From: a virus
Reading direction: 5' to 3' (one strand)
DNA length: 64,000 nt
Virus record (IMG/VR): IMGVR_UViG_3300017917_003893
Coordinates: 1-64,000 of that record
In this document: piece after piece, positions 17,919 to 28,417 of the stretch
How the letters are laid out: each line of letters opens with the position of its first letter
Position numbering within the stretch: the stretch's first letter is position 1
Notes under the pieces: generated by a model
Database searches by the model: none
What the model was told of the DNA's origin: nothing
Seen by the model: only the letters and a program-made list of their open reading frames with translations
Program-made: the position numbers and the translations under genes

Positions 17919-18575
17919 ATGGAAAAAATTGAAACAAGAGTGGTTAAACCAGAAGTTATGTTTTTTGAAAATGAAATTAACAATTTGATTATAGATCCTC
18001 AAGAAGAGTCTTTTTTAGACTCTAAGATTAGTGACATTGAGAATTTCATGAAAGTTACCTCAGGTAAAGGTAAATCAGAAGAAGAAAAAGATGCAATTTA
18101 TCAACAATCGCAAGATATGTGGAATGTATTTGTTAATTCTTTGAAAGAAGCTAGATATAATTTTCACTTGAATAGACCTCAACATAAGTTTTTAACTGAC
18201 TTAATCTTAACTAAGATGGAGTACGATGTTAACACAGTATTCTTTGCTATAGAGTTAACAAATATGATGGGTGGTATGAAAGAAGCAAAATATACTAATG
18301 ATAAAGATTTAGTATCTTTTCCAGTAAATGCTACAGAAATTACTTATATTTATCACTTGATATCTAAACATAAAGTTAAAGGTTTAGGTAAAGATGCTTA
18401 CTTATTCTCACAAATTCTTTATAGAATTGGTAGTATAAGTAAAATCTTCAACTATTATGAGACAGTTTCAAAAAACTTGTCAAAAGATATTCAAGATTGG
18501 GTATTGACTTTTGAAGATGGTGTTACTTCTGATAAGTTTCAAGCACCGGTTGAAGAACAACCTTCTGAAGCATAA
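17919..18575 (+). CDS. Hypothetical protein, last gene of the tape measure run
   Basis: 218 residues, helical, with a Pro/Glu-rich C-terminal tail (APVEEQPSEA). No signal peptide, membrane segment or known motif. It ends just before the strong terminator at 18597. Being downstream of the tape measure suggests a tail or baseplate assembly factor, by position only. Confidence 0.62.
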   Translation: MEKIETRVVKPEVMFFENEINNLIIDPQEESFLDSKISDIENFMKVTSGKGKSEEEKDAIYQQSQDMWNVFVNSLKEARYNFHLNRPQHKFLTDLILTKMEYDVNTVFFAIELTNMMGGMKEAKYTNDKDLVSFPVNATEITYIYHLISKHKVKGLGKDAYLFSQILYRIGSISKIFNYYETVSKNLSKDIQDWVLTFEDGVTSDKFQAPVEEQPSEA

Positions 18576-18596
18576 TAATCAGAAAAATTATAAAAA

Positions 18597-18629
18597 CAAA
18601 AGCCTCTGTTTTCACAGAGGCTTTTTTTA
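18597..18629. terminator. Bidirectional hairpin terminator
   Basis: Perfect stem AGCCTCTGT/ACAGAGGCT with a TTTC loop, A-rich on one side and a T7 tract on the other. It separates the convergent genes ending at 18575 (plus) and 18627 (minus). Confidence 0.9.
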
Positions 18630-21600
18630 TGTATTTAAGAAAGGTGATATATTTGTTGGTGATACACCAAGTTGAATAACATCTCTTACTAGGTTTAATT
18701 TGTTATTTACCAAATCTATCTTATATAGTAGAGGAGTATCTGGTATTAGAGTTGATATAGGCGGTGGTGATTGTGGTTTTCTAAAGTAAATATAAAGATT
18801 ATCAAATACTGTATTGCCCATAGTTTTATCGTTTCCTATTGATATTATAGAGTCTGCTGTATATAAAGGATTACCTGATAATATAGGGAATTCAGTATAA
18901 TAACTTCCACCAGGAACTTGTTTAATTATGTAAGGATCTGCAATATTAGAATCCCAGTTACCACTTAGGTATATTGTTCTAGTTCTTTGATAGTCATTTA
19001 TTCCATTCTCTGTTATTTCAACTAAAACACTGTTAAATCCACTTACACAAATAGCATATATTTTATTTTCTATGTATAGAAGAGATGTAACAGCATAAAC
19101 ATCTGTACTTCCTTGAGTAGATGAGAATGTTATGTTTCCTATTACTGGATTTGTATTAGGTGAATCTAATAACTCGGTTATCTGAGTGTTTTGTATAATA
19201 CCATATGCATTTGTTGACAAATCAATTGAGTATATTCTACCGCCACCCCAAGATACTAATACTTCATTTGCATTTGTTTTTCTTTTTGGTGCTATAGCCA
19301 TTGACTTGTAAGAAGAACCTGCATATGAACTAAATTGAGTTGTTGGTGAATTAAATCTCCAGTATGAGTAAGTTGATGTATTTATTGACATTGATAAATT
19401 ATCTGTTATATTATATCTATAAATTGTATTGAATGGTACATTAGGTGGAATTGAAGAGTTTCTATAAGATGTAGCAAATAAATAAGCCTCATTTATTCCA
19501 AGTCTTCTACTAAACACAAATTGTTGTGTAGGTAAATTACCGTTTGTTGCTATACTGAAGTCTGTCTTAATATTTGTTATATTATATGTAGCAAAATTAT
19601 CATAAACATTAGTATTATTGCCCAGTCTTGTTGTAGATACAATAGTTTGATTTCCTAATAGATTCAACGTTGGTACTTCTGGTATAACAATATCAAATGA
19701 TTGTGTTGCTACTCCTGTACTTGTGGTAGCTGATACTAGTACACTGTGAGTTCCGTATTCTAAGCTATCATTTGTATAAATTCCATAGTTAAATGTTATT
19801 TTACCATTCTGACTATTTATACTAATAGCAGTTGCTGATGACATTGTATAACCATTATATGAAACTTGTAATATACTAAATGATGGTGTTAATCCATAAG
19901 TGCTTATTAATGGTGTAGATGATGTTCCTGGTCCAAACATTTGATTTACAAAAGATGGTGAGTATACAAAATTACTAGGTGCTGGTGGATTTGGTGGTGG
20001 TGGAGCCGGTGCCAATACAGGTTTAATTGGTTCAAATGGTCCAATTAAGTCTACATATTCAGTAGGTTCTGTTAGATCTTTGGTTCCTCTAATTTCATAG
20101 TTTTTCTTGTCTCTATAAATTAAGCCATATCCGTTATCAGATGTTACTTCAATAACAATGAATGGATCTATATTGGAATCTATTGTAAAATTAAAAGGTA
20201 ATATAGGATTTGGTGGTGGTAACAAAGTACCAATTGTACTAGGAGTTACACCTTTTGGAATTCTTCTATACTCTTTAAGTGTTTGTACAGGTTCCCAATT
20301 AATTTCTTTCCATTCAGTTATCTTTAACCAGTTTTGAGTATCTAATAAAGGTGGTGTAGAACTAGTAGCAGATGCTGTTGATCCTAATCCACTATAAACA
20401 AAAATATCTTTCTTATATTCTACAGTATTTGTTACTGAGTATAAAGAATTTTCAACCCAAGTAGGAGTATTTTCATACTTTCTAGGATTTTTAATTTTGT
20501 TATTATTTATTTTAGACTCATATATTTTTCCGTAATATGAAACTTTATCACCAATATTGTATGTTTTAAATGGTGCCCATTCTTTGTAAGTTTTGTATGT
20601 TCTTACTGTTATATCAAAATAGTCTGGTAATTCTATACTAACTCCATTATATGGCTTTGGTGGTTCTACTAATCCAGTTGGATTTTTATCAGCACCTACA
20701 CCTGGATTTATTGTATAAAAGTCAATTACACAGTTATAAACAGTTGAACCACTATTTATAGGCATTAGGTAAGCTTCATTCAACTTGAATGATATAGGTG
20801 TCATATTTTGTTTTATATTAACAATTTGAGTATCATATGATGTGTGAATTATCTGATTCACTTGTTTAAAATATGCCTTACCTGTTATGTCTAATATTTT
20901 ATGTGTTAATGGTATTATATTTCTCTTTAGCCAATATTTAAGACCTTGTAGCTTTATTATAATTTCATCTATAGAATAAGTTATAACGTTATTTCCTTCC
21001 TTGTCAGTTATGTTGTATGTTAGATTAAACATATTAGTTTCTTCATAATCATCATTAGGAAAGTTGTTTTTAACAAATTCACTTTCAGTCCATCCTTCTA
21101 CAGTATTGTCAAATATATCAGGTATTTCAATTTTGAATAATTTCAAGAATTTTTCTGACTGAGGATTTATATTTCTATAATATTCGTTTAATTGTAAATC
21201 ATTATATCCAAAGAAGTTTATGGCATTTATAATTGATTTATATGAACCAATATATGGGTATATAAGATGCTTCATCATTAACATCTCTTTTCTTTTCTTA
21301 TTTAAGAAAGTCCAATCAATTCCACCCTCTAAGATATCATAATCTTTGAATATAAATACTTCATTTGGTGCTACTAATTTACCAACATTACCTAATTCAA
21401 TTTTAAATCTTATGTCTTCTATTTCAGTTTGACCGTAGGTTATAAATCTTCCTATTTCTTTATCTATAACTTTTATGTCAAATTTACAATATGTATTTTT
21501 ACCGGATGATGGATAGTTTAATATTACTGTTTCTTCTAAGAATAAAAAGTCATTTTCTGCTAAAAAGTCAACTACTAAACTCTTAAAGAATACATTTCTA

Positions 21601-24600
21601 ATTTTAACAATTCTACCATTATTTGATGAGATATATTGTTTTTTATTATTAGTTACATCTTTAACATAAATGGCTATTAGCTGACCAGCTTTTAGTCCTT
21701 TTTCAGTAAAGGTTTCATTAGAGTTTGTATTTATTTTTATAAAACCTCTTTTATCTGGTCCATTTACATCTAAAGTTTCAAAACTAATAACTGTATTATT
21801 AGTTGAAGTTGAATCATATGAAATAGATACATCTTCTTTTTTGTATAATTGTAAAATAGATCTTAAAGCACCCTCTTCTTCTGATTTGAATCCTATGAAT
21901 AATTCCATAGGCTCTGGTGCAGTTGATATATCATCCTCATCGTCTATGTAACTTAGTGTAAAGTTAACTCTATCAAATATAGTTTGCTGATATTCTGGTA
22001 AAGAACATTTAGTTAAATCTTTATTTGGTAGTTTATTTAAAACAGCCGTTGTTAGAGGTTTTGGTCCTGTATAAGCATATGAACCCGATATAGGTAATTG
22101 AGTTCCTGAGAAATCATATAAAAAGAATTCAGGTGCAACATCTGAGTACCATTTCCAGTAGTACTCTACTTGAGTATCACCTTGGAAATTCTCTCTTGGT
22201 CTTCTTAAATACTCTTTTGTTTTTAACCAAACATCTTTGTATGGTTGATAATCTGGACTTAAAGTTCCATATTGATTGTCTTCTGATGGTTGATAACCAC
22301 TTAGAGTTGGTATAATTGAACTGTTTACAGTCACTTCTACTTCAATCACTGAGTTAAGAGATGATTGTATTGTCCAAATAGATTTTCTCTCAGGATTATA
22401 AATAACTCTACCAGTCATTGCTGACATTGGTATATTTTTTATTATACTACCATTAACAGGATTTGCAACAAGTACAACATTACTAAATATAGATGAGATA
22501 TAAACATCACCATCATATTGATTTAATGCTAGATATCCATAGTTTCCAACTGATGTATTAAATGAGATTGAGTTAGTATTCAAATCAATTCCTCTAAACT
22601 GAGTCGATGAATCTGATAAGTTCATCTCACCTGTTAGATTATTAAATATAATATCATTAAATGTTCCTGTAGTTATAGATAATGACTGTGTTAGACCATT
22701 ATCGATTTTCCATAAATTGTTACTTCCAAAAACATAAATAGATTCATTAACCGGTTCATAGAATATTGATCCGGTCGCTCCTGGTACACCATATCCAGTT
22801 TGAATATCTCTAGTTGATCCATTTATTCTTAACACACTAATACTAGATGAGTTATTTACTATGTACATATCGGCTTCAAAGTTATTGAAGACCATTTTAC
22901 CCATAGATGTTGCATCAACTGGAAAGCTTGGTGTTGATGGTGTTAGATTACCAACTATCGCGTTGTTTAAGTTTCTAATTTCAACTTTTGCTATATTTTC
23001 AAATGAAATGTATACATCTCCATTTACTGGATTAATAGCTACATCTTTTATTGTATCTGTGTAACTCCAGTTTGTAATTACAGTGTTTATTAAAGGATCC
23101 ACAACATATACTATTTGTTTAGAAATGCAATATAGATAATTGTTTACTGTGTTGAATCTTAAAAATTGACTTTGAGTGTTACCTGGTAATGATATATTCG
23201 TTAAATATGTTGCTAAGTAAGCATCCATAACAGTTAAATCATCACCAAGTGAGTATATTGAGTTTGATAACTGAACATACATTATATCAACTAGGTTATT
23301 AGTTCCACTATATGATTGTAGATTGTATGTGTTTGTTATATAATTATTACCATTGTATGCTATACTGAATCCTGAGCCAAACTGTTCTTCGTTAAATGGT
23401 CCTCCTATTGCGCTACCAGTTGGTCCGATAGGTGTTCCACAAGCAGTTTGTCCAAATCCAACTTCAAATGCAAGAGTTATGAATGCAGATGAATTGCAAT
23501 CTATTGGAGTATTTCCCCAGAATGGACCTTGGTAACTTAGATTTAAAACTCCCGGATCTAAGTATTGTATATTAAACTCCGTATTATTCCAAGTATGAAA
23601 AGTGTTATTTACAGAAAACGCCATACCTGTTGCAAATCCAGCATCTTCAAATGAGTATGTACCTGCTGCCGCTTCTGTTAGTTTTAATTCATTTGATGTT
23701 ATTAATGCACCATGATTTCCTTTTATTTTATTAGTTATGGTAAAGTCTTCCATTCCTGGTAAGTGACTTTTCCCAGTTTTTATATTATAGTCTAGTCTTC
23801 TATCTAAGTATAGAGTGTCAAACTTTAAAAGGTTATTTATATTCGATACTATAATTCCAAAAGTTGATAAATACTGAGAGTGTTCATCTACCCAAGCTTG
23901 CAAAGTCGCTGGTATATCTGGATATTGTGAGTATGTTCCTGTTTGATATATTGTTGATTGGTCGTAAAAGTCATTATTTATCTCAATTGATAAATAACCA
24001 CCTAAATCATTAAATAAAACTCTTGAATGTTCTACATAATAATTAGCAGTTATACCTACAGATATCTCATTTACATCCATTTCAACGTTAGGATATTCAG
24101 TTCTAAGTTTTATCGAGTTGTAAAATGGTGATATAAAAGAACCAATATATTGTAAATCGGCTATTATTCCTAGTTTTTGAAGTTGTAAAAAGTTTCTAGT
24201 TAACCAAGACCTTAGTGTTCTATCTATAGTTCTTTCCATGTCTGGTGCGGCTCCACTATAAACCCAGTTTATTTCAGCTTCGTATAATTGTTTGTTTATT
24301 TTAATTTTTAAACCAAATTCATCTAAATCGGTAAATACTATATTTACTGAATGATTTGATGAAAAATCATAATTTAACTCTTTTGTTAGGCTTTCGGAAA
24401 CCTGTATTAATCTTTCTCTTGTTTCTATTTTACTTCCAACTGAATAAGTAGGTCCTATACTTCCGTTATAAAAGTTTACCTCAACGTAGTTACTAGGGTA
24501 CATTAAGTCTGCTTTTATTTTATTCTTCTCATAGTATAATTCCACATTAAGTGACTCAAAATCCGTTGAAAATTTCTCAGCAGCAGATGCTAAAGTTACT

Positions 24601-26117
24601 TTTCCACTTTGTGTAAATCCGTGTTGAAAATATAATTTATCTGTTGTTAAGTACAATTGACAATTTGATAAGAACTCGTTTGTTACACTCTCACTAACAT
24701 TAATATGTGTTATAGTTGTTGTCCAGTATGTTGTATTTTCTGGATTTACAAATTGTGTTGTTGAAGATGCATAGCTCTGAGTATAAGCCTGTACACACTC
24801 ATATATCTTATTGTTAAATAAAACTTGAGATTGTGTTGCATAAAAAGTTTGTTGAGAATTACCATTAAAAGTAGGAATACTAGCAACTGTTAGAAAGTTT
24901 TGATTGTTATTTGAACCTATTATTTTAAATTCTCTACCAGGTTTTAAAATTTCAGGTATTAATCCACCAAATGATAATCTATTTTCTGTACTTGTTAATG
25001 GATTTCCAACAGTTGTGATATTTATTACTAAGTCATCAACAAGTGACGTTCCGCCTATATAGGTACCGTCAATTATGAATGTATCACCAGGTGAATAGTT
25101 ATAACCTTTAATATTTGATACTACATTTGTAACTACCCCACCTGAAACAGTAACATCAAAACTAGCACCTGTTCCTGTTACTGAGGATGATAATCCGGTT
25201 GATGTTAGTGATGTGTATGTGTTATCAGTACCCGAACTTGTTGCATATGTAAATGATGTTATATAACCTCCGGGTGCTATCAGATTTGTAACCGGAGATA
25301 TATTTAAACTACCTTCATATATTTTAGGTAAATCAGTTTTTGTTGAAACTTCTATTATAATATCACTGTTAATTAAGCTTGAATCTGTATAGTATTCAAA
25401 GAACTTACAATCGGTTACTTCTTCTTCTATTACTGTTACAGTTTTATTATTACTTTTAGAGTTTATTATATTTAACTTTTTGTTCTTATACAATTTATCG
25501 TAAAAATTAGGTTCATTCCACAATGAAAGATTATTACTATAAGATGTATCTATGTAATTATAAACACCGATTGCATTTATTCCAGATATTGACTTACCTA
25601 TGTAAGTTGAATCTAATATAGATTGATTGATAAAGTTTGTTTCAAATGTTGCATTATCAACAGAACTTATAATCATTATTGCATTTTTCTTACTACCAAC
25701 TACAGTGTATGTTTGTAGTAGATTTGTAAATTCTAATAAAGTTGAGTCAAATCTTATTATACTACCTAATGGAAACTTTTTATCAAAAAGTTCTCCATAT
25801 ATCCACTTAGAGTAAAAACTTGGATCGTTGTTTATTGCTTCAATTTTAGTTATAGATTGAGTTGTGTAATTTGAAGCATAGAAGTCAAATCCGTATTCAT
25901 TAAATAATTGAAATTTATTAAGAGTTAATTCACCAGGCATCTCAAACTCGAATGATGGTATTCTTTCTAATGTGTAGATACCAGCAGTTTTGTATGTGTC
26001 GGATGAATTTTCATGAAATAAAATAGAACCTTCGAATCTATCATTTATCTCATTGTAACTAAAATTTAAATTATCTCCTTCTTTATTGAAGAAAAGTAAG
26101 TTTTTATGATTTGACAT
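18627..26117 (-). CDS. Giant virion structural protein, probably baseplate, with beta-propeller and sugar-binding-like modules
   Basis: 2496 residues. Residues about 985-1255 contain repeated units such as VYVVDPLINTVITNW and NPVNGDVYISF, typical of YVTN/NHL-type beta-propellers. Near residue 1840, WAPFKTYNIGDKVSYYGKIY followed by spaced Trp resembles carbohydrate-binding module 5/12; a weaker copy is near 425-465. Near 1620, YIGSYKSIINAINFFGYND resembles a motif in tail/baseplate proteins. A proline-rich linker is near 2035, followed by Ig-like and further propeller-like sequence. Size and content suggest a baseplate wedge or peripheral protein (as gp7/gp10 in T4), but no single T4 homologue is certain. 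An AATATATA box lies 21 nt upstream. Confidence 0.7.
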   Translation of the reverse strand: MSNHKNLLFFNKEGDNLNFSYNEINDRFEGSILFHENSSDTYKTAGIYTLERIPSFEFEMPGELTLNKFQLFNEYGFDFYASNYTTQSITKIEAINNDPSFYSKWIYGELFDKKFPLGSIIRFDSTLLEFTNLLQTYTVVGSKKNAIMIISSVDNATFETNFINQSILDSTYIGKSISGINAIGVYNYIDTSYSNNLSLWNEPNFYDKLYKNKKLNIINSKSNNKTVTVIEEEVTDCKFFEYYTDSSLINSDIIIEVSTKTDLPKIYEGSLNISPVTNLIAPGGYITSFTYATSSGTDNTYTSLTSTGLSSSVTGTGASFDVTVSGGVVTNVVSNIKGYNYSPGDTFIIDGTYIGGTSLVDDLVINITTVGNPLTSTENRLSFGGLIPEILKPGREFKIIGSNNNQNFLTVASIPTFNGNSQQTFYATQSQVLFNNKIYECVQAYTQSYASSTTQFVNPENTTYWTTTITHINVSESVTNEFLSNCQLYLTTDKLYFQHGFTQSGKVTLASAAEKFSTDFESLNVELYYEKNKIKADLMYPSNYVEVNFYNGSIGPTYSVGSKIETRERLIQVSESLTKELNYDFSSNHSVNIVFTDLDEFGLKIKINKQLYEAEINWVYSGAAPDMERTIDRTLRSWLTRNFLQLQKLGIIADLQYIGSFISPFYNSIKLRTEYPNVEMDVNEISVGITANYYVEHSRVLFNDLGGYLSIEINNDFYDQSTIYQTGTYSQYPDIPATLQAWVDEHSQYLSTFGIIVSNINNLLKFDTLYLDRRLDYNIKTGKSHLPGMEDFTITNKIKGNHGALITSNELKLTEAAAGTYSFEDAGFATGMAFSVNNTFHTWNNTEFNIQYLDPGVLNLSYQGPFWGNTPIDCNSSAFITLAFEVGFGQTACGTPIGPTGSAIGGPFNEEQFGSGFSIAYNGNNYITNTYNLQSYSGTNNLVDIMYVQLSNSIYSLGDDLTVMDAYLATYLTNISLPGNTQSQFLRFNTVNNYLYCISKQIVYVVDPLINTVITNWSYTDTIKDVAINPVNGDVYISFENIAKVEIRNLNNAIVGNLTPSTPSFPVDATSMGKMVFNNFEADMYIVNNSSSISVLRINGSTRDIQTGYGVPGATGSIFYEPVNESIYVFGSNNLWKIDNGLTQSLSITTGTFNDIIFNNLTGEMNLSDSSTQFRGIDLNTNSISFNTSVGNYGYLALNQYDGDVYISSIFSNVVLVANPVNGSIIKNIPMSAMTGRVIYNPERKSIWTIQSSLNSVIEVEVTVNSSIIPTLSGYQPSEDNQYGTLSPDYQPYKDVWLKTKEYLRRPRENFQGDTQVEYYWKWYSDVAPEFFLYDFSGTQLPISGSYAYTGPKPLTTAVLNKLPNKDLTKCSLPEYQQTIFDRVNFTLSYIDDEDDISTAPEPMELFIGFKSEEEGALRSILQLYKKEDVSISYDSTSTNNTVISFETLDVNGPDKRGFIKINTNSNETFTEKGLKAGQLIAIYVKDVTNNKKQYISSNNGRIVKIRNVFFKSLVVDFLAENDFLFLEETVILNYPSSGKNTYCKFDIKVIDKEIGRFITYGQTEIEDIRFKIELGNVGKLVAPNEVFIFKDYDILEGGIDWTFLNKKRKEMLMMKHLIYPYIGSYKSIINAINFFGYNDLQLNEYYRNINPQSEKFLKLFKIEIPDIFDNTVEGWTESEFVKNNFPNDDYEETNMFNLTYNITDKEGNNVITYSIDEIIIKLQGLKYWLKRNIIPLTHKILDITGKAYFKQVNQIIHTSYDTQIVNIKQNMTPISFKLNEAYLMPINSGSTVYNCVIDFYTINPGVGADKNPTGLVEPPKPYNGVSIELPDYFDITVRTYKTYKEWAPFKTYNIGDKVSYYGKIYESKINNNKIKNPRKYENTPTWVENSLYSVTNTVEYKKDIFVYSGLGSTASATSSTPPLLDTQNWLKITEWKEINWEPVQTLKEYRRIPKGVTPSTIGTLLPPPNPILPFNFTIDSNIDPFIVIEVTSDNGYGLIYRDKKNYEIRGTKDLTEPTEYVDLIGPFEPIKPVLAPAPPPPNPPAPSNFVYSPSFVNQMFGPGTSSTPLISTYGLTPSFSILQVSYNGYTMSSATAISINSQNGKITFNYGIYTNDSLEYGTHSVLVSATTSTGVATQSFDIVIPEVPTLNLLGNQTIVSTTRLGNNTNVYDNFATYNITNIKTDFSIATNGNLPTQQFVFSRRLGINEAYLFATSYRNSSIPPNVPFNTIYRYNITDNLSMSINTSTYSYWRFNSPTTQFSSYAGSSYKSMAIAPKRKTNANEVLVSWGGGRIYSIDLSTNAYGIIQNTQITELLDSPNTNPVIGNITFSSTQGSTDVYAVTSLLYIENKIYAICVSGFNSVLVEITENGINDYQRTRTIYLSGNWDSNIADPYIIKQVPGGSYYTEFPILSGNPLYTADSIISIGNDKTMGNTVFDNLYIYFRKPQSPPPISTLIPDTPLLYKIDLVNNKLNLVRDVIQLGVSPTNISPFLNT

Positions 26118-26138
26118 TTACCAACTATAAGTTTTACA

Positions 26139-26146
26139 TATATATT
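26139..26146 (-). promoter_or_regulatory. AATATATA late-promoter-like box
   Basis: ATTAATATATATG on the minus strand, 21 nt before ATG 26117. Together with the plus-strand box at 26175 it forms a divergent promoter region. Confidence 0.55.
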
Positions 26147-26174
26147 AATTTATAGTTTCTTAGTAGGTAATTTT

Positions 26175-26182
26175 AATATATA
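26175..26182 (+). promoter_or_regulatory. AATATATA late-promoter-like box, 4 nt before start
   Basis: TTTTAATATATA followed by AGAT and the ATG at 26187. Close-spaced class. Confidence 0.6.
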
Positions 26183-26186
26183 AGAT

Positions 26187-26558
26187 ATGAAAATAAATAA
26201 CTTTGAAGATTTTATAAATGAAGAGTTCTTCAAGAGAATTTTTAATAATTCCAAGAAAAAAAACAATGTTATTGTTAACAGAGTTGATTCTTGCGTTGAA
26301 AACATATTAAATTTTCTATCAGAGAATGATGTTTATAATTGGAGTGGATTTATAAAAATGTCTCCTTTTGATAGAAGTGTTATTGATAAACTAATAGATA
26401 GTGAGGTTATAACAATGAAGGAGTTAGAAGAAGTTAGATTCAAGTTAAAGTTAGAACTAATGGATAAATCACAATTAATTGATTTTAAAAGTGAATTAGA
26501 ATCGGAAGAAGAGTATGAAAAATGCGCTCTAATTCTTAAAAAAATAAATCAAAAATAA
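26187..26558 (+). CDS. Hypothetical protein with capsid-targeting-like N-terminus
   Basis: 123 residues starting MKINNFEDFINEEFFK, a close match to the T4-style targeting consensus with a site at INE. The remainder is helical and acidic. First of four same-strand genes (26187-28401). Its promoter-like box is exactly 4 nt from the ATG, so the mRNA is probably leaderless. Candidate internal head protein. Confidence 0.72.
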   Translation: MKINNFEDFINEEFFKRIFNNSKKKNNVIVNRVDSCVENILNFLSENDVYNWSGFIKMSPFDRSVIDKLIDSEVITMKELEEVRFKLKLELMDKSQLIDFKSELESEEEYEKCALILKKINQK

Positions 26559-26568
26559 AATATCATAT

Positions 26569-27708
26569 ATGAAACACATTAAAAAATTTAATGAAACAAA
26601 AAAAGAAGAAAAGGTTAAAGACCAAGAAGTTCTTTTTACTGTTGATAATCTAATAGATGATAACGAACCATCTATTAAAACTCAATCTGAGGAAGATAAC
26701 GAAAAAGTTCAGAAAGAGTTTAAAAAGTCAATGGATAAAGTTGAAAAGTTTGAGGCTTTTATTGATGTTCATATAGATAATATTGAGAATGTTGAAGTTG
26801 ATTATGACTTTGATGAAGAAGATGAAGAGTTAGATGCCGATTATGAAGAAGATCCTGGTTGTGGTTGTTGTGATGATTGTCAAAGTGAGCCAGGGTGTAA
26901 CTGTGGTTGTGAAGATTGTAAATGTTCAGATATGACCGAAGAGCCAAGCTTAATGTCTGCTTCTGATTTTGTTTCTAATTTATTTTCAGAAAGTCTTAAA
27001 TATCATTTAGATAATAATAAACCTATTACTGAAAATATATTCAGACCTGGTTCAGAAGCTTTTTATCAAGTAATTAAAGAAGCAAGGCAAATGTTTGATT
27101 TAGGTAAAGTTACCCTATGTGATATTGATAGAGATATTTTTGAATCAACTGAGATTGGTAATTTTGCTATGTTCAAAGGTGAATTAGTTCCTTTAGACTT
27201 ACCAATGGAAACTATAGTTGAGACAAATCAGCCAGCATTTTCTATACACGATGTTACTCCTGATTTTAATTATGATGTTATGGGTAAAACAGTTACAAAT
27301 ATTAAACCTTTAACTTGGGTTAAAAACGGTGAAGCATCTTGTATGTCTTTTGAAGGCGAAGTTGATGGACAGACTTGTATGTGTAAATATGATGATGGTC
27401 AAGATGGTTATGTGTTTGAGGCTAAATATCATGGAAAAGAAGTTAAACTAAACTACCCTATGAGAGGTGGTACTAAAAAGTACTATGTTTATGTTAAGTC
27501 AGCAAAGGGTAATGTTAAAAAGATTTCATTTGGTGATGTTCACGGTGGATTAACAGCTAAGGTTAGTGATCCTAAAGCTAGAAAGTCATTTGCTGCTAGA
27601 CATCAATGCCATTTGAAAAAAGATAAAACTAAAGCAGGTTACTGGGCTTGTAGAATTAACAAGTATGGTCATTTGTGGGGTGGAAAAACTTATCCTGGAT
27701 ACTGGTAA
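26569..27708 (+). CDS. Virion-type protein: targeting-like N-terminus, Cys-rich acidic segment, conserved phage C-terminal domain
   Basis: 379 residues. It starts MKHIKKFNETKK (site at FNE). Residues about 83-123 are very acidic, with ten cysteines in pairs (CGCC, CNCGCEDCKC) that could bind metal. The last 90 residues (KKYYVYVKSAKGNVKKISFGD, then ARKSFAARHQC, then AGYWACR) match a C-terminal domain I remember from many T4-like phage virion proteins (DUF5872-like). Function of that domain is not known to me. It is 2 nt from the next gene, also tagged. Predicted packaged protein processed by the prohead protease. Confidence 0.75.
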   Translation: MKHIKKFNETKKEEKVKDQEVLFTVDNLIDDNEPSIKTQSEEDNEKVQKEFKKSMDKVEKFEAFIDVHIDNIENVEVDYDFDEEDEELDADYEEDPGCGCCDDCQSEPGCNCGCEDCKCSDMTEEPSLMSASDFVSNLFSESLKYHLDNNKPITENIFRPGSEAFYQVIKEARQMFDLGKVTLCDIDRDIFESTEIGNFAMFKGELVPLDLPMETIVETNQPAFSIHDVTPDFNYDVMGKTVTNIKPLTWVKNGEASCMSFEGEVDGQTCMCKYDDGQDGYVFEAKYHGKEVKLNYPMRGGTKKYYVYVKSAKGNVKKISFGDVHGGLTAKVSDPKARKSFAARHQCHLKKDKTKAGYWACRINKYGHLWGGKTYPGYW

Positions 27709-27710
27709 TT

Positions 27711-28127
27711 ATGAAACACTTAAAAACATATCAAATATTTGAATCTGTTAATAAAATGTTTGTTAAAGACTTTTTAACAGATTTTGGTACACTTATATCT
27801 CTTAATTTTAGTCAAATAACTAAAATGGGTAAAGATGTTGATGCTACAAAAGAATTAACTCTTATGATGCAACAACTTAGAAAGCCTATAATAAACGGTC
27901 AAAACTATTTTGATTTTCTTAAAGATAATATAAATATTGTTCCTAATAATCCAAAGTTACTCTCTACACTTCTAGGTGTGGTAAGAGATTATCTAATCTA
28001 TATAGAACCGAGAGTTCAAAAATTTGTAACTGATGAACCAGCATCAAATGGTGTTGATTATAAAGAGGCTTGGTTAAAAAGAATTGAAAAAATTAAAAAT
28101 GACTATAAACTAATAGTAAGTCAATAA
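27711..28127 (+). CDS. Hypothetical protein with capsid-targeting-like N-terminus
   Basis: 138 residues from ATG 27711, 2 nt after the previous stop; an in-frame ATG at 27675 lies inside the upstream gene and is rejected. MKHLKTYQIFESVNK closely resembles the T4 internal-protein targeting sequence (MKTYQEF), with a site at FE before Ser. The rest is helical with no known motif. Confidence 0.72.
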   Translation: MKHLKTYQIFESVNKMFVKDFLTDFGTLISLNFSQITKMGKDVDATKELTLMMQQLRKPIINGQNYFDFLKDNINIVPNNPKLLSTLLGVVRDYLIYIEPRVQKFVTDEPASNGVDYKEAWLKRIEKIKNDYKLIVSQ

Positions 28128-28128
28128 T

Positions 28129-28401
28129 ATGTCATTACCATTCAAAGAAACTAAACTAAGTGATAATACATTTATCAGAGAGTTCAAACAAGAAACGGAT
28201 TCTGGTGAGTTTATGTGGCACCGTGATAGAGAAGATAGAATAATTGAATCTATTGGTGGTAAAACAGATTGGTTAATTCAAATTGATAATGAATTGCCTA
28301 AAGAAATAAATGAGAAAGTATTTATACCAATGGGTGCTTATCACCGATTAATAAAAGGTACAAATGATTTGAAAATAAAGTTAATAAAAAACCCATCTTA
28401 A
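28129..28401 (+). CDS. Small cupin-like phage protein
   Basis: 90 residues. FMWHRDREDRIIE, IQIDNELP and IPMGAYHRLIKG match a short cupin-like family common in T4-like phages. The His in WHRD and YHR could be metal ligands. Role unknown. Its stop codon lies inside the terminator hairpin at 28390-28410. Confidence 0.65.
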   Translation: MSLPFKETKLSDNTFIREFKQETDSGEFMWHRDREDRIIESIGGKTDWLIQIDNELPKEINEKVFIPMGAYHRLIKGTNDLKIKLIKNPS

Positions 28402-28417
28402 AGATGGGTTTTGTTTT
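28386..28417. terminator. Bidirectional hairpin terminator
   Basis: Stem AACCCATCTT/AAGATGGGTT with a minimal loop and TTTTGTTTTT after it; A-rich on the other side. It lies between convergent genes ending at 28401 and 28417. Confidence 0.88.

Noticed and set aside
27675-27710. Upstream ATG for the gene at 27711
   Set aside because: It lies inside the end of the preceding gene; ATG 27711 is 2 nt after that stop and starts MKHLKTYQIF.
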